Shown one piece after another: positions 56,803 to 64,000 of a stretch of 64,000 nt of DNA. Each line of letters starts with the position of its first letter. The stretch's first letter is position 1. The notes beneath the pieces are model-generated. The model was not told the origin of the DNA. It did no database searches and saw only the letters and a program-made list of their open reading frames with translations. This DNA comes from Mesobacillus foraminis (GTDB lineage Bacteria > Bacillota > Bacilli > Bacillales > Cytobacillaceae). The position numbers and the translations under genes were made by a program. Where the stretch lies: NCBI RefSeq assembly GCF_004340465.1, contig NZ_SLVV01000006.1, positions 124,001 through 188,000 of the forward strand, written 5' to 3'.

Positions 56803-57365
56803 TATAATAAAATTATGAAACAACGTACCACGATGTGGAACGTTACTGAAATTTATGTAATTATTTTGGAGTGTGATGAACCTAAAAAAGTTACTCTACA
56901 GCCAGCTGGAATGTCACATGCAAAAATCTAACAGTTTACTAGTTATGTATTGGAATTAGCAAAAAGGTTACATGTTTTTGGTCAAAATGCAAGCGCTTAA
57001 AAATATGGTGCTCAAAACGGTATAGGGAACTTAGCCAATTTATAAAAGAAACGGTGAAAAACCAGCCGATATGCTCCTGTAATTTAAGCGGTTTCAAATC
57101 CGAGATTATCTCTCAAGGAAAACTATGCTGCTGCCAGCGATTATGTTTTAGCTTTATTGAGAGGTTGAGAGGTTAATTTTGAAGTGCTTTTGCATTTTTA
57201 GATTAGTAGAAAGAACTTATAAGTGCAGGAAAAAATCAGGCGTCTCGGCTGCTAATGTTTCCGAAGGTTTCCGAGCCAAAGGAGAAGCCAACAGTTCCGA
57301 ATTGAAAAACTGAATAAATCTTCTTTACAATTTGTCCACTAAAACGGAAAGATGAGGTAAATCAC
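56803..57365. promoter_or_regulatory. Long leader of kdgT with dyad and cre-like site
   Basis: A TATAAT (56803-56808) is followed by the near-palindrome GTaCCAC-gat-GTGGaAC centred at 56833, extended by AACGT/ACGTT arms, a good place for a repressor. TGCAAGCGCTTAAA (56988-57001) is a 12-13/14 cre match. A direct repeat GTTTCCGA lies near 57257 and 57267. No gene is seen in these 560 bases. Confidence 0.5.
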
Positions 57366-58358
57366 ATGAAAATTATGAAAACGATCGAGAAGGTCCCAGG
57401 CGGCCTTATGCTGGTCCCACTGTTTTTGGGAGCGATTATCCACACATTGGCTCCAGGGTCAGGGGAGTATTTCGGTTCTTTTACCAACGGATTAATGACT
57501 GGAACGGTGCCAATTCTGGCGGTGTGGTTTTTCTGTATGGGTGCTGGGATCAACATAAAAGCGACTGGGACTGTTTTAAGAAAATCCGGAACCCTTGTTT
57601 TGACAAAGATAGCGGTTGCATGGGTAGTGGCTATAGTAGCTTCCTTATTCCTTCCTGAAGGGGGAGTACAGTCGGGTTTGTTTGCCGGATTCTCTGTTCT
57701 CGCTCTGATAGCGGCAATGGATATGACCAACGGAGGCCTTTACGCATCGATTATGCAGCAGTACGGAACAAAAGAAGAAGCTGGTGCATTTGTTTTGATG
57801 TCGCTAGAATCAGGTCCATTGGTTACGATGCTGATCCTGGGATCCACTGGACTTGCAGCATTTCACCCACAAGCTTTTGTAGGTGCGGTCTTGCCTTTCC
57901 TTATCGGATTCATCCTTGGTAACCTTGACCAGGAGCTTCGTGTTTTCTTCAGTAAAGCAACACAAACCATGATCCCTTTCTTTGGCTTTGCACTTGGCAA
58001 CTCCATTGACCTTACAGTTATTGCTAAAACCGGCGTGGCGGGAATCATCCTTGGACTTCTATGCATTATTGTTACAGGGGTACCGCTGATTTTTGCAGAC
58101 AAGTATATTGGTGGAGGAAATGGGACAGCTGGTCTTGCTGCATCCAGTACAGCAGGAGCTGCCGTAGCCAACCCAATGATCATCGCCAATATGCAGCCGG
58201 AGTTTATGCCTGTTGCCCAGTCAGCTACTGCTCTGGTTGCCGCGTCCGTTATTGTAACATCCATTCTAGTGCCAATCTTGACAGCCTATTATTCTCAGTA
58301 TATGAAAAAGAAGCAAGGTACGATTGGGAAAGACAAGAATAATGCAGCTGTATCCTGA
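57366..58358 (+). CDS. kdgT: 2-keto-3-deoxygluconate permease
   Basis: 330 residues, ten helices. Seen: [20 protein letters not shown] at the N-terminus, [18 protein letters not shown] and the core [20 protein letters not shown], all typical of KdgT. A proton symporter for KDG, a pectin breakdown product. GATGAGGTAA precedes the ATG. kdgK follows after 33 bases. Confidence 0.94.
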   Translation: MKIMKTIEKVPGGLMLVPLFLGAIIHTLAPGSGEYFGSFTNGLMTGTVPILAVWFFCMGAGINIKATGTVLRKSGTLVLTKIAVAWVVAIVASLFLPEGGVQSGLFAGFSVLALIAAMDMTNGGLYASIMQQYGTKEEAGAFVLMSLESGPLVTMLILGSTGLAAFHPQAFVGAVLPFLIGFILGNLDQELRVFFSKATQTMIPFFGFALGNSIDLTVIAKTGVAGIILGLLCIIVTGVPLIFADKYIGGGNGTAGLAASSTAGAAVANPMIIANMQPEFMPVAQSATALVAASVIVTSILVPILTAYYSQYMKKKQGTIGKDKNNAAVS

Positions 58359-58391
58359 TTCAATTGCGGAACTTATTAAGGGGGTTACTCT

Positions 58392-59348
58392 ATGAGCAGA
58401 ATTATTACGGTGGGGGAACCGATGGCTCTCTTTGTAGCAGAGCAGGAAGGTTCACTCGAAGAGGTTACACGGTTTGATCGTTTCGTTGCGGGTGCTGAGG
58501 TCAACTTTTCAATCGGGATGTCCCGGCTCGGACACTCCGTAACGTATATTACCCAATTGGGAAAAGATCCTTTTGGTAAGTATATAGGCAAATTTCTTAA
58601 TCAAAATGACATTGATACGAGATTTGTATCGTATGTTCCGGAATATACAACAGGAATGCAGTGGAAGCAAAAGGTGTCAAGCGGAGACCCGGAAGTGTTC
58701 TCGGCAAGGAAAAATTCAGCTGCTTCGTACATGAGTCTTAATACCATTACGAATTTGGACTGGGACGGCTTTGACCATATCCACTTAACGGGCATCCCTC
58801 CGGCGTTGTCCTCCGGCTGCCGGGAAATGGTTTATGAGCTTATGAAACAGGCGAGGGACAGAGGGGTGCAAATTTCTTATGATCCGAATTTGCGTCCGGG
58901 ACTCTGGGGAGACAAACAGGAAATGGCACAAGTAATTAATGATCTGGCCTGCCGGGCAGACATTGTTCTTCCGGGCATTGAAGAAGCGAAGCTGCTGACG
59001 GGCAGGGAGGATGTTACGGAAATTGCGGACCACTATCATGCTGCTGGAGTTAAAACGGTTGTGATAAAACTGGGAGCAGAAGGAGCGTTCACCAGCTCTG
59101 AGGGAGAGCGGTTTTATACTGATGGCTTTCCTGTAGAACGTGTTGTAGACACGGTTGGCGCTGGAGATGGATTTGCTGTCGGCGTGGTGAGCGGAATCCT
59201 GGAAGGGCTGCCTTTAAAAGAGGCGGTAAAGCGCGCGGCAGCTATCGGTGCCCTTGCTGTTATGTCCCCCGGAGATAACGATGGCTTGCCTGATCGAAAC
59301 AGCCTGGAAGCTTTCATAAAAAAATCCTTTGCAGGCTCGAATAATTAA
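58392..59348 (+). CDS. kdgK: 2-keto-3-deoxygluconate kinase
   Basis: 318-residue PfkB-family kinase: VGEPMALFVAEQEG, GAEVNFSIGMSRLG (substrate loop) and catalytic DTVGAGDGFAVG (Asp base). Phosphorylates KDG to KDPG. Follows kdgT in a two-gene unit. The KDPG aldolase (kdgA) usually beside it is absent, so cleavage must be encoded elsewhere. Confidence 0.93.
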   Translation: MSRIITVGEPMALFVAEQEGSLEEVTRFDRFVAGAEVNFSIGMSRLGHSVTYITQLGKDPFGKYIGKFLNQNDIDTRFVSYVPEYTTGMQWKQKVSSGDPEVFSARKNSAASYMSLNTITNLDWDGFDHIHLTGIPPALSSGCREMVYELMKQARDRGVQISYDPNLRPGLWGDKQEMAQVINDLACRADIVLPGIEEAKLLTGREDVTEIADHYHAAGVKTVVIKLGAEGAFTSSEGERFYTDGFPVERVVDTVGAGDGFAVGVVSGILEGLPLKEAVKRAAAIGALAVMSPGDNDGLPDRNSLEAFIKKSFAGSNN

Positions 59349-59688
59349 GCGTTGAACGAGAGTAAAGAGAACCCTCCAGGTTTTCTTTACTTTTCTTTTT
59401 GGCAGGAATCAGTAATGCTGGTAAAAGTATTTTATAAAATCAAGGGATTCTGAATATCAAATACTAAATAATCTTGGCAAAAGGGCTTTTTTGGGGAATT
59501 AAAAAGTTTCATAAAACTTGGCACTTCATTATGAAGTATTTCGGATATGCAAACATAAGTCGATCTCATAAAAAACAGGCGTGAACCGTCACACAGGGAT
59601 TTACGCCGGTAAATAATAGAGTATTTTTTCACGCCGCCCATCTTTATAGAAATAGGCAGACTTTTGGATAACTCAGAACCAGGATCAC
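59349..59688. terminator. Convergent interval with terminators
   Basis: 59367-59395: imperfect hairpin with T-rich tail after kdgK. 59571-59636: on the minus strand GGCGTGAA/TTCACGCC encloses an inner fold and is followed by T6, a probable end for the IclR gene's mRNA. No gene. Confidence 0.55.
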
Positions 59689-60453
59689 TCAGGAACCTGA
59701 ATAGCCCAGGTTCCTTGAAATAAGGATACTGTATTGATTCATTTTATCTATCAGTGTTTCGTTAATTCTTTCCATGGTCACACGATTATTTGGCCCTGAA
59801 ATGCTGAAGCTTGCAATGATTTTCCCTTTGTGATCATATATAGGAGCAGCAATGCACCTGAGAACAGCTTCATTTTCCGAGTTGTCTATGGCATAGCCCT
59901 GCCTTTTTACCTGGTCAATTTCTTGCCTAAATACTTCCTTGGAAGTGATGGTTGTAGGAGTCTTTGGAGTAAAATCCATATTTGAGATCAGTGTTTCAAA
60001 TTCTTCCTTTTGTTTGCCTGAAAGCAATATTTTACCTACAGCTGTACAGTACATCGGCGCACGGCTTCCGGTGCGGGAATACATGCGTACGGTCTGATTG
60101 CTTTCAATTTTATCAACATAAATGACTTCTCCAAGGTCCTCCATGCAAAGATGAATAGTTTCATTTACTTCCTGGCACAGCTTTTCTAAAAATGGTTTGG
60201 AAATTGTAACAATATTGGAATTGTTTAAATAGTTCCTCGATAGAAAGAGAATCTGTAATCCGAGTTTATATTTGTCTGTTTCTTCATCCTTTGTCACATA
60301 ATTCATGTTTGATAGTGTGGCGAGCAGCCTGTGTATGGTACTTTTCGTTAAACCGACCTGCTCGGACAGGCGTGAAATCTGGAGGCCATCCGGATATTCA
60401 GAAAGCTTGTTTAATATTGTAAGAGCTCTTTCGATTGATTGGACGTTAGACAT
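59689..60453 (-). CDS. IclR-family regulator, probable KdgR
   Basis: 254 residues: N-terminal winged helix (ISRLSEQVGLTKSTIHRLLA, residues ~26-45) and the GAF-like effector domain with SRAPMYCTAVGKILLSG and AAPIYDHKGKIIASFSISGP. Converges with kdgT-kdgK and most likely controls them, although B. subtilis KdgR is LacI type, so the name is not transferred. The hairpin AGGAACCTG/CAGGTTCCT overlaps its last codons. Confidence 0.88.
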   Translation of the reverse strand: MSNVQSIERALTILNKLSEYPDGLQISRLSEQVGLTKSTIHRLLATLSNMNYVTKDEETDKYKLGLQILFLSRNYLNNSNIVTISKPFLEKLCQEVNETIHLCMEDLGEVIYVDKIESNQTVRMYSRTGSRAPMYCTAVGKILLSGKQKEEFETLISNMDFTPKTPTTITSKEVFRQEIDQVKRQGYAIDNSENEAVLRCIAAPIYDHKGKIIASFSISGPNNRVTMERINETLIDKMNQYSILISRNLGYSGS

Positions 60454-60871
60454 TTATTCAACCTCATTTTTCGGGATAAAATGCTCAGGAGTTTTGAAGG
60501 TGTTATTACCTTTTTACTATATGATACGGGAAATGAAAGCGTTTGTAAAAAGCTATTTTCATTAATTATGCATAAATCCGCTGTTTTGCAGATTAGTTCA
60601 TATATCTTTCATTAGGTTTAAGAAGCCGTCGATTTAGCATGTTTGAGAAAGCCCGCATGTTTACCTGAAGAATGCATTGAAATGATTTTACTAAAACTTT
60701 AATAATATAAAAATTGGCCAGCCGAATGCACGAAAAACTGGCATCTCAGGGAATTGACACACTACAGTGCAGTATATCAAAAAAAGCAAGAGGTGTATAA
60801 GCATATTTGAAGAAGCTAAATTGAGTATCATGTATACTTGAAGTAACTTCAACTTTGAATAGGAGGAATTC
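60454..60871. other. Divergent promoter region
   Basis: A cre-like TGAAAGCGTTTGTA (60534-60547, 12 of 14) lies about 80 bases before the IclR gene start. No gene seen. Confidence 0.4.
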
Positions 60872-60874
60872 ATG

Positions 60875-61711
60875 ATGCCAACAAGTCTAAAAGACACAAC
60901 GACTTTACATAATGGTGTAAAAATGCCATGGGTTGGACTGGGAGTCTTTAAAGTAACAGATGGGGATGAGGTCATTCAGTCCGTAAAGGCTGCAATCAAA
61001 AATGGCTATACCTCCATCGATACAGCCGCTATTTATAAAAATGAAGAAGGCGTGGGCCAGGCCATTAAAGAATCTGGTGTTCCTCGTGAAGAATTGTTCA
61101 TCACTTCAAAGCTCTGGAACAGCGAACAGGGTTATGAATCCACCCTTAAAGCTTTCGAGACCAGCATGGAAAAACTTGGCCTTGATTATCTTGATCTATA
61201 TTTAATTCACTGGCCTGGAAAAGATAAATATAAAGAGACATGGAAAGCGTTTGAAAAGCTCTACAAAGAGGGCAGGATTCGTGCCATTGGCGTAAGTAAT
61301 TTTCAGATTCACCATCTTGAGGACCTTATCGCTTCGGCAGAAATTAAACCAATGGTCAACCAGGTTGAGTTTCACCCTCATTTGACACAGAAAGAGCTGA
61401 AGGCTTACTGTGAAAAAGAAGGAATTCAGCTTGAAGCATGGTCACCTTTGAAACAAGGCCAGCTGCTGAACGAACCTGTTCTTCAGGAAATTGCAGAAAA
61501 ATATAATAAATCTGTTGCCCAAGTGATTCTTCGCTGGGATATTCAGCAGGGAGTCGTAACGATTCCAAAGTCTGTTAAAGAACACCGGATTATCGAAAAC
61601 GCGGATATTTTTGATTTTGAATTAACAGCGGAAGAGATGGATAGAATTGATGGCTTAAATCAGGACAGCCGAGCTGGATCGCATCCTGATACCATGTCTG
61701 TAGGATTCTAA
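60875..61711 (+). CDS. yvgN: Aldo-keto reductase, YvgN-type (glyoxal/methylglyoxal reductase)
   Basis: 278 residues from ATG 60875, eight bases after AGGAGG (ATG 60872 is five bases away). Starts [19 protein letters not shown], nearly as in B. subtilis YvgN. The AKR tetrad is intact: D49, Y54, K79, H112 (DTAAIY, TSKLWN, LIHWPG), as is the NADPH site PKSVKEHRI. It reduces reactive aldehydes. Single-gene unit. Confidence 0.94.
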   Translation: MPTSLKDTTTLHNGVKMPWVGLGVFKVTDGDEVIQSVKAAIKNGYTSIDTAAIYKNEEGVGQAIKESGVPREELFITSKLWNSEQGYESTLKAFETSMEKLGLDYLDLYLIHWPGKDKYKETWKAFEKLYKEGRIRAIGVSNFQIHHLEDLIASAEIKPMVNQVEFHPHLTQKELKAYCEKEGIQLEAWSPLKQGQLLNEPVLQEIAEKYNKSVAQVILRWDIQQGVVTIPKSVKEHRIIENADIFDFELTAEEMDRIDGLNQDSRAGSHPDTMSVGF

Positions 61712-61732
61712 ACCTTCGTTTGCACTTATAAA

Positions 61733-61769
61733 AACGGCTGAACTCCTGCCTGGAGTTCAGCTGTTTTTC
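61733..61769 (+). terminator. Terminator after yvgN
   Basis: Stem CGGCTGAACTCC/GGAGTTCAGCTG and T5. Confidence 0.92.
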
Positions 61770-62607
61770 TTTAGGAATACTGAAGGGACATGTACCCACT
61801 TCCCTCCATTTAAAAATTCTGCCTGTTCGCTAGCAGGGAGTCCTGTGAAAACAAGTCAAAGTGGTTTAAATGTTAATACGCAAACAATGGAGTGTGTGGA
61901 ATTATTTTATGATTTGTGAGTGCATGTGCTCATGAAGAAGGCAATAATTTTCAGGTACTAGAAATCTTCGCCTGCACTAGCGGGCCACATTTTAAGGTGA
62001 AAAGCCTAAATACGATTGCTGAAAATAATAAAGGGAAGCTTTCAGACTTAGACAAACTCTCGATGAAAATGGAATTGTCACAGTCTTTTTTTAGTTTGTC
62101 TGTTGTAAAACTGGGCTGTTGACTTCCGTTCCGGCCGTTTTGCTTTCTCATACGCCGGAAGGATGGAAGATTTCATCAGAACCGGGTACGTTTTAACATG
62201 ACTTTCGCCTTAAAATAAGAAAAAAGTCTTTCGGCAGCTGAGGAAAGAGTCAAAAATCCGGAAAGAGGAGATTATAAATTTAAAGGATCGGACCGGGCTC
62301 AAGAGAGAAAGAGGACATTAAAAGCTTAGAAACCAGTCTTGATAATAAAAATGTTATGTCTATAAAGGGCAATTGGAAGGCTTAATGGGGGAATCAAAAA
62401 GCCTTCCCATCTGTGCGGAAGGAATTGTCTAATGCTCTTGTCTTTTCCGCTGTAATGCCTATGCTGGGAAAACCAGTTTTGCTTATTTATAATCGCTTAT
62501 CAGAGGTATTTATTGAATTGGCTGCTTCGGCAGTTTTTTTGTTGCCGGAATTGCAGGGAAACAGAGCATTGATGGCAAGCCTATGCTCTGATCTATATTT
62601 TGGGGAA
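61770..62607. other. Gene-less stretch with one compact terminator
   Basis: I find no credible gene in 840 bases. At 62520-62540 a 5-bp stem with TTCG tetraloop (GCTGC-TTCG-GCAGT) runs into T7, a plus-strand terminator without visible client. 62375-62407 holds a 9-bp inverted repeat GGAAGGCTT/AAGCCTTCC. Confidence 0.45.
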
Positions 62608-63177
62608 CTACTCCTTTTTGCGTGATTCCTTGTAGAAGGAGGAATACCTTCCTAAGTTATTTATAAAACTAACATGGAGATTGCGGTATTGACGGTCCAA
62701 TGTTGCTCTGGAGCGGAATTTGGAGTCTTGTAAATCTTCAATGCGTTCTTCTAGCTCCAAACAGCCTTCAATGGTGTTTTTCAAATAGATTTTTGCATGG
62801 ACTGGATAACTCTCCTGAAATGCCAGTTCCATCAGGCTCTGTCTGGCAGTTTTCACCTCCAGTAAAAGAATGTCCAGATCCTGATGATCCATCTGTACTG
62901 GTTCCTTGCTAGTAAGCCACTTTAGTTCAAACAATTGGAGAAAATAGGGGTTTCTATGAGCTGTTGCGTCATCAGGTTTTTTCGTTTTATATTGATCTTT
63001 AAAGTCTGTTAAGCTCTGAAGATACTCTTTAACCATCCTATTATCAGGATCATAGGTGACTGTACGGTTCAGACTAAGAGAGGAATATGGAAATAAAAAG
63101 GTGACTCCAAGCAAAGTTAGTACAAAAACAGCAGCAAATAAGGTGTAAAGTTTCTTTCTCTTCCCTTTGAAGACCAT
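62608..63177 (-). CDS. Membrane-anchored protein of unknown function
   Basis: 189 residues from ATG 63177. Short basic N-terminus (MVFKGKRKKLY), one transmembrane helix (TLFAAVFVLTLLGVTFLF), then a helical, charged extracytoplasmic domain with probable coiled-coil (LEERIEDLQDSKFRSR). No enzyme motif, no lipobox. I do not recognise the family. Confidence 0.6.
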   Translation of the reverse strand: MVFKGKRKKLYTLFAAVFVLTLLGVTFLFPYSSLSLNRTVTYDPDNRMVKEYLQSLTDFKDQYKTKKPDDATAHRNPYFLQLFELKWLTSKEPVQMDHQDLDILLLEVKTARQSLMELAFQESYPVHAKIYLKNTIEGCLELEERIEDLQDSKFRSRATLDRQYRNLHVSFINNLGRYSSFYKESRKKE

Positions 63178-63224
63178 CGCGGATTCCCCATTCAATCGAA
63201 ATTATATTCTTTATTATACATTAT

Positions 63225-63530
63225 ATGGAAGTTGGTGGGTGATCATGTTGATGCTACTTTAAAGCGGCCTTTCTGGCTCAATGAGGTCCGAACTCACATG
63301 TGGAGCTATGTTTTTATCCGCGGGATGATGCCGAATTGGCCGATAAAATTGCAAACGTAGGTCTCATAGACCAGGTGAAGAGAAATGGACCTGGAATCCT
63401 GTTTATGATTCTTTTAAGATGAAATCAGGTATTAAATTTGCGAAAAGGGTGTTGAACAAGGTTGAATCTTCTTTATGGAATAACGGGTTTGTAAGATTCA
63501 CCAAGGAACAAGCCGCCTGAACTCAATAGG
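63225..63530 (+). pseudogene. Decayed gene remnant with frameshifts
   Basis: Coding-like peptides fall in successive frames: WKLVGDHVDATLKRPFWLNE and VRTHMWSYVFIRG (63225-63320), then DDAELADKIANVGLIDQVKR (63323-63385), then WNPVYDSFKMKSGIKFAKRV continuing to FTKEQAA and a stop at 63520. The order and composition look like one C-terminal region broken by at least two frameshifts. I cannot name the parent protein. Confidence 0.4.
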
Positions 63531-63581
63531 AAACAGGTTAAAAAGGTTTGTTTTTCTTTGATCCGTGGTTATGGAGGAGAA

Positions 63582-63937
63582 GTGCTGGAATACCAGGAAC
63601 CATGCTATCCAATGAACTTTTATAATGTAAAGGGAAGCTTGAGACAAAACAGCTGCATCTGTTGCTTAATCAATTTTATCCTTTTATGGCATTTGCAGTT
63701 TCGGATTTTTCCCAAGAAAACATCAGATTCATAGATGAGCCACGGCTGGAGCAAATGTTTAGTCCCTTTTACGATGTATTAAGTACTAGACACCTGTTAA
63801 TTCCATTAGAATTAAAGGAAATAAAAGGTCAAATTGTGCTGGTGAACGAGAATGACTTGAATTCTGCCGAGAGGAGTCAAATTGCGTACTGGAAACCAGA
63901 GAATGTTGGGAGCCTGGTGTTCAATTATTGGGACTGA
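63582..63937 (+). pseudogene. Small protein gene, probably frameshifted
   Basis: AGGAG lies before GTG 63582, which opens MLEYQEPCYPMNFYNVKGSL and leaves frame; the second frame from TTG 63662 continues MLNQFYPFMAFAVSDFSQEN to IAYWKPENVGSLVFNYWD. Read together they make a ~118-residue protein whose Trp-rich ending is like several small Bacillus proteins. One base change near 63640-63660 would join them. If not frameshifted, only the 91-residue part would be expressed, without a ribosome site. Confidence 0.45.
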
Positions 63938-64000
63938 AAGAAACAGGGCAATGTGCCCGTAAAATAACCAAATAACTGATAAGAGAGTTACCTAGGAGAA

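Noticed and set aside
56815-56931. 38-codon frame starting MKQRTTMWNVTEIYVIILEC
   Set aside because: Starts only seven bases after a TATAAT box, has no ribosome site, and its first part is the palindrome.
62413-62625. 70-codon frame with hydrophobic peptide
   Set aside because: No ribosome site, and a TTCG-loop terminator falls inside the frame.

Overview
The window is chromosomal DNA of a Bacillaceae bacterium (Bacillus sensu lato). Reasons: spore genes (CsgA, a Spo0E-like protein), strong AGGAGG ribosome sites with many TTG/GTG starts, Bacillus-type regulators and operators (AraR, DeoR, FapR, Zur, Rex, cre), a SAM riboswitch over metI-metC-yitJ-metH, and a copy of the ~130-bp dyad repeat found in many Bacillus genomes. 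I see no rRNA, tRNA, prophage, transposase or CRISPR.

Layout. 1-5.7 kb: a truncated MMPL transporter, a csgA sporulation pair, a ferritin-like protein, small proteins (one minus-strand gene of only 50 codons), a Mug-type DNA glycosylase, a candidate minus-strand small RNA and a cyclophilin. 6-10.2 kb: a catabolic acyl-CoA operon (SDR, two MaoC/hotdog subunits, ACAD10/11-like dehydrogenase, SDR) behind a TetR-type operator. 10.3-11.0 kb: thirteen tandem 51/52-bp repeats. 11.4-13.8 kb: deoR and nupC. 14.0-14.2 kb: a decayed array with a similar period. 14.3-22.1 kb: methionine biosynthesis and recycling under one S-box leader. 22.3-23.7 kb: a photolyase-family protein. 24.6-34.2 kb: an arabinose/arabinan locus (araR, araPQ, yesL, araN, abfA) and a YjhG-type sugar-acid dehydratase.

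34.3-35.5 kb: azoreductase and its MarR regulator. 35.8-39.5 kb: the 5-oxoprolinase genes pxpB-pxpA-pxpC with an NRAMP-fold transporter. 39.6-40.2 kb: a second 52-bp tandem array, unrelated in sequence to the first. 40.5-42.7 kb: Rex-controlled lactate dehydrogenase and an MFS transporter. 43-50.7 kb: single genes (class D beta-lactamase, MocR regulator, two acetyltransferases, GMP reductase, a Cys-cluster/pentapeptide protein, DUF421). 50.8-53.0 kb: ycgR-ycgQ behind two Zur boxes. 53.4-56.3 kb: Spo0E-like protein, the Bacillaceae repeat, a DUF3231 protein and FapR-controlled fabH. 57.4-60.5 kb: kdgT-kdgK with an IclR regulator. 60.9-64 kb: a YvgN-type reductase, an anchored protein of unknown function and two decayed reading frames.

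The main theme is carbon scavenging from plant material (arabinan, pectin-derived KDG, nucleosides, acyl chains, pyroglutamate), with operator sites legible for most units. The least explained structures are the 52-bp-period arrays, the candidate small RNA at 4.90-5.03 kb, and the hydratase/ACAD operon. Many starts were moved downstream from the longest reading frame because the ribosome site lies inside the longer frame.
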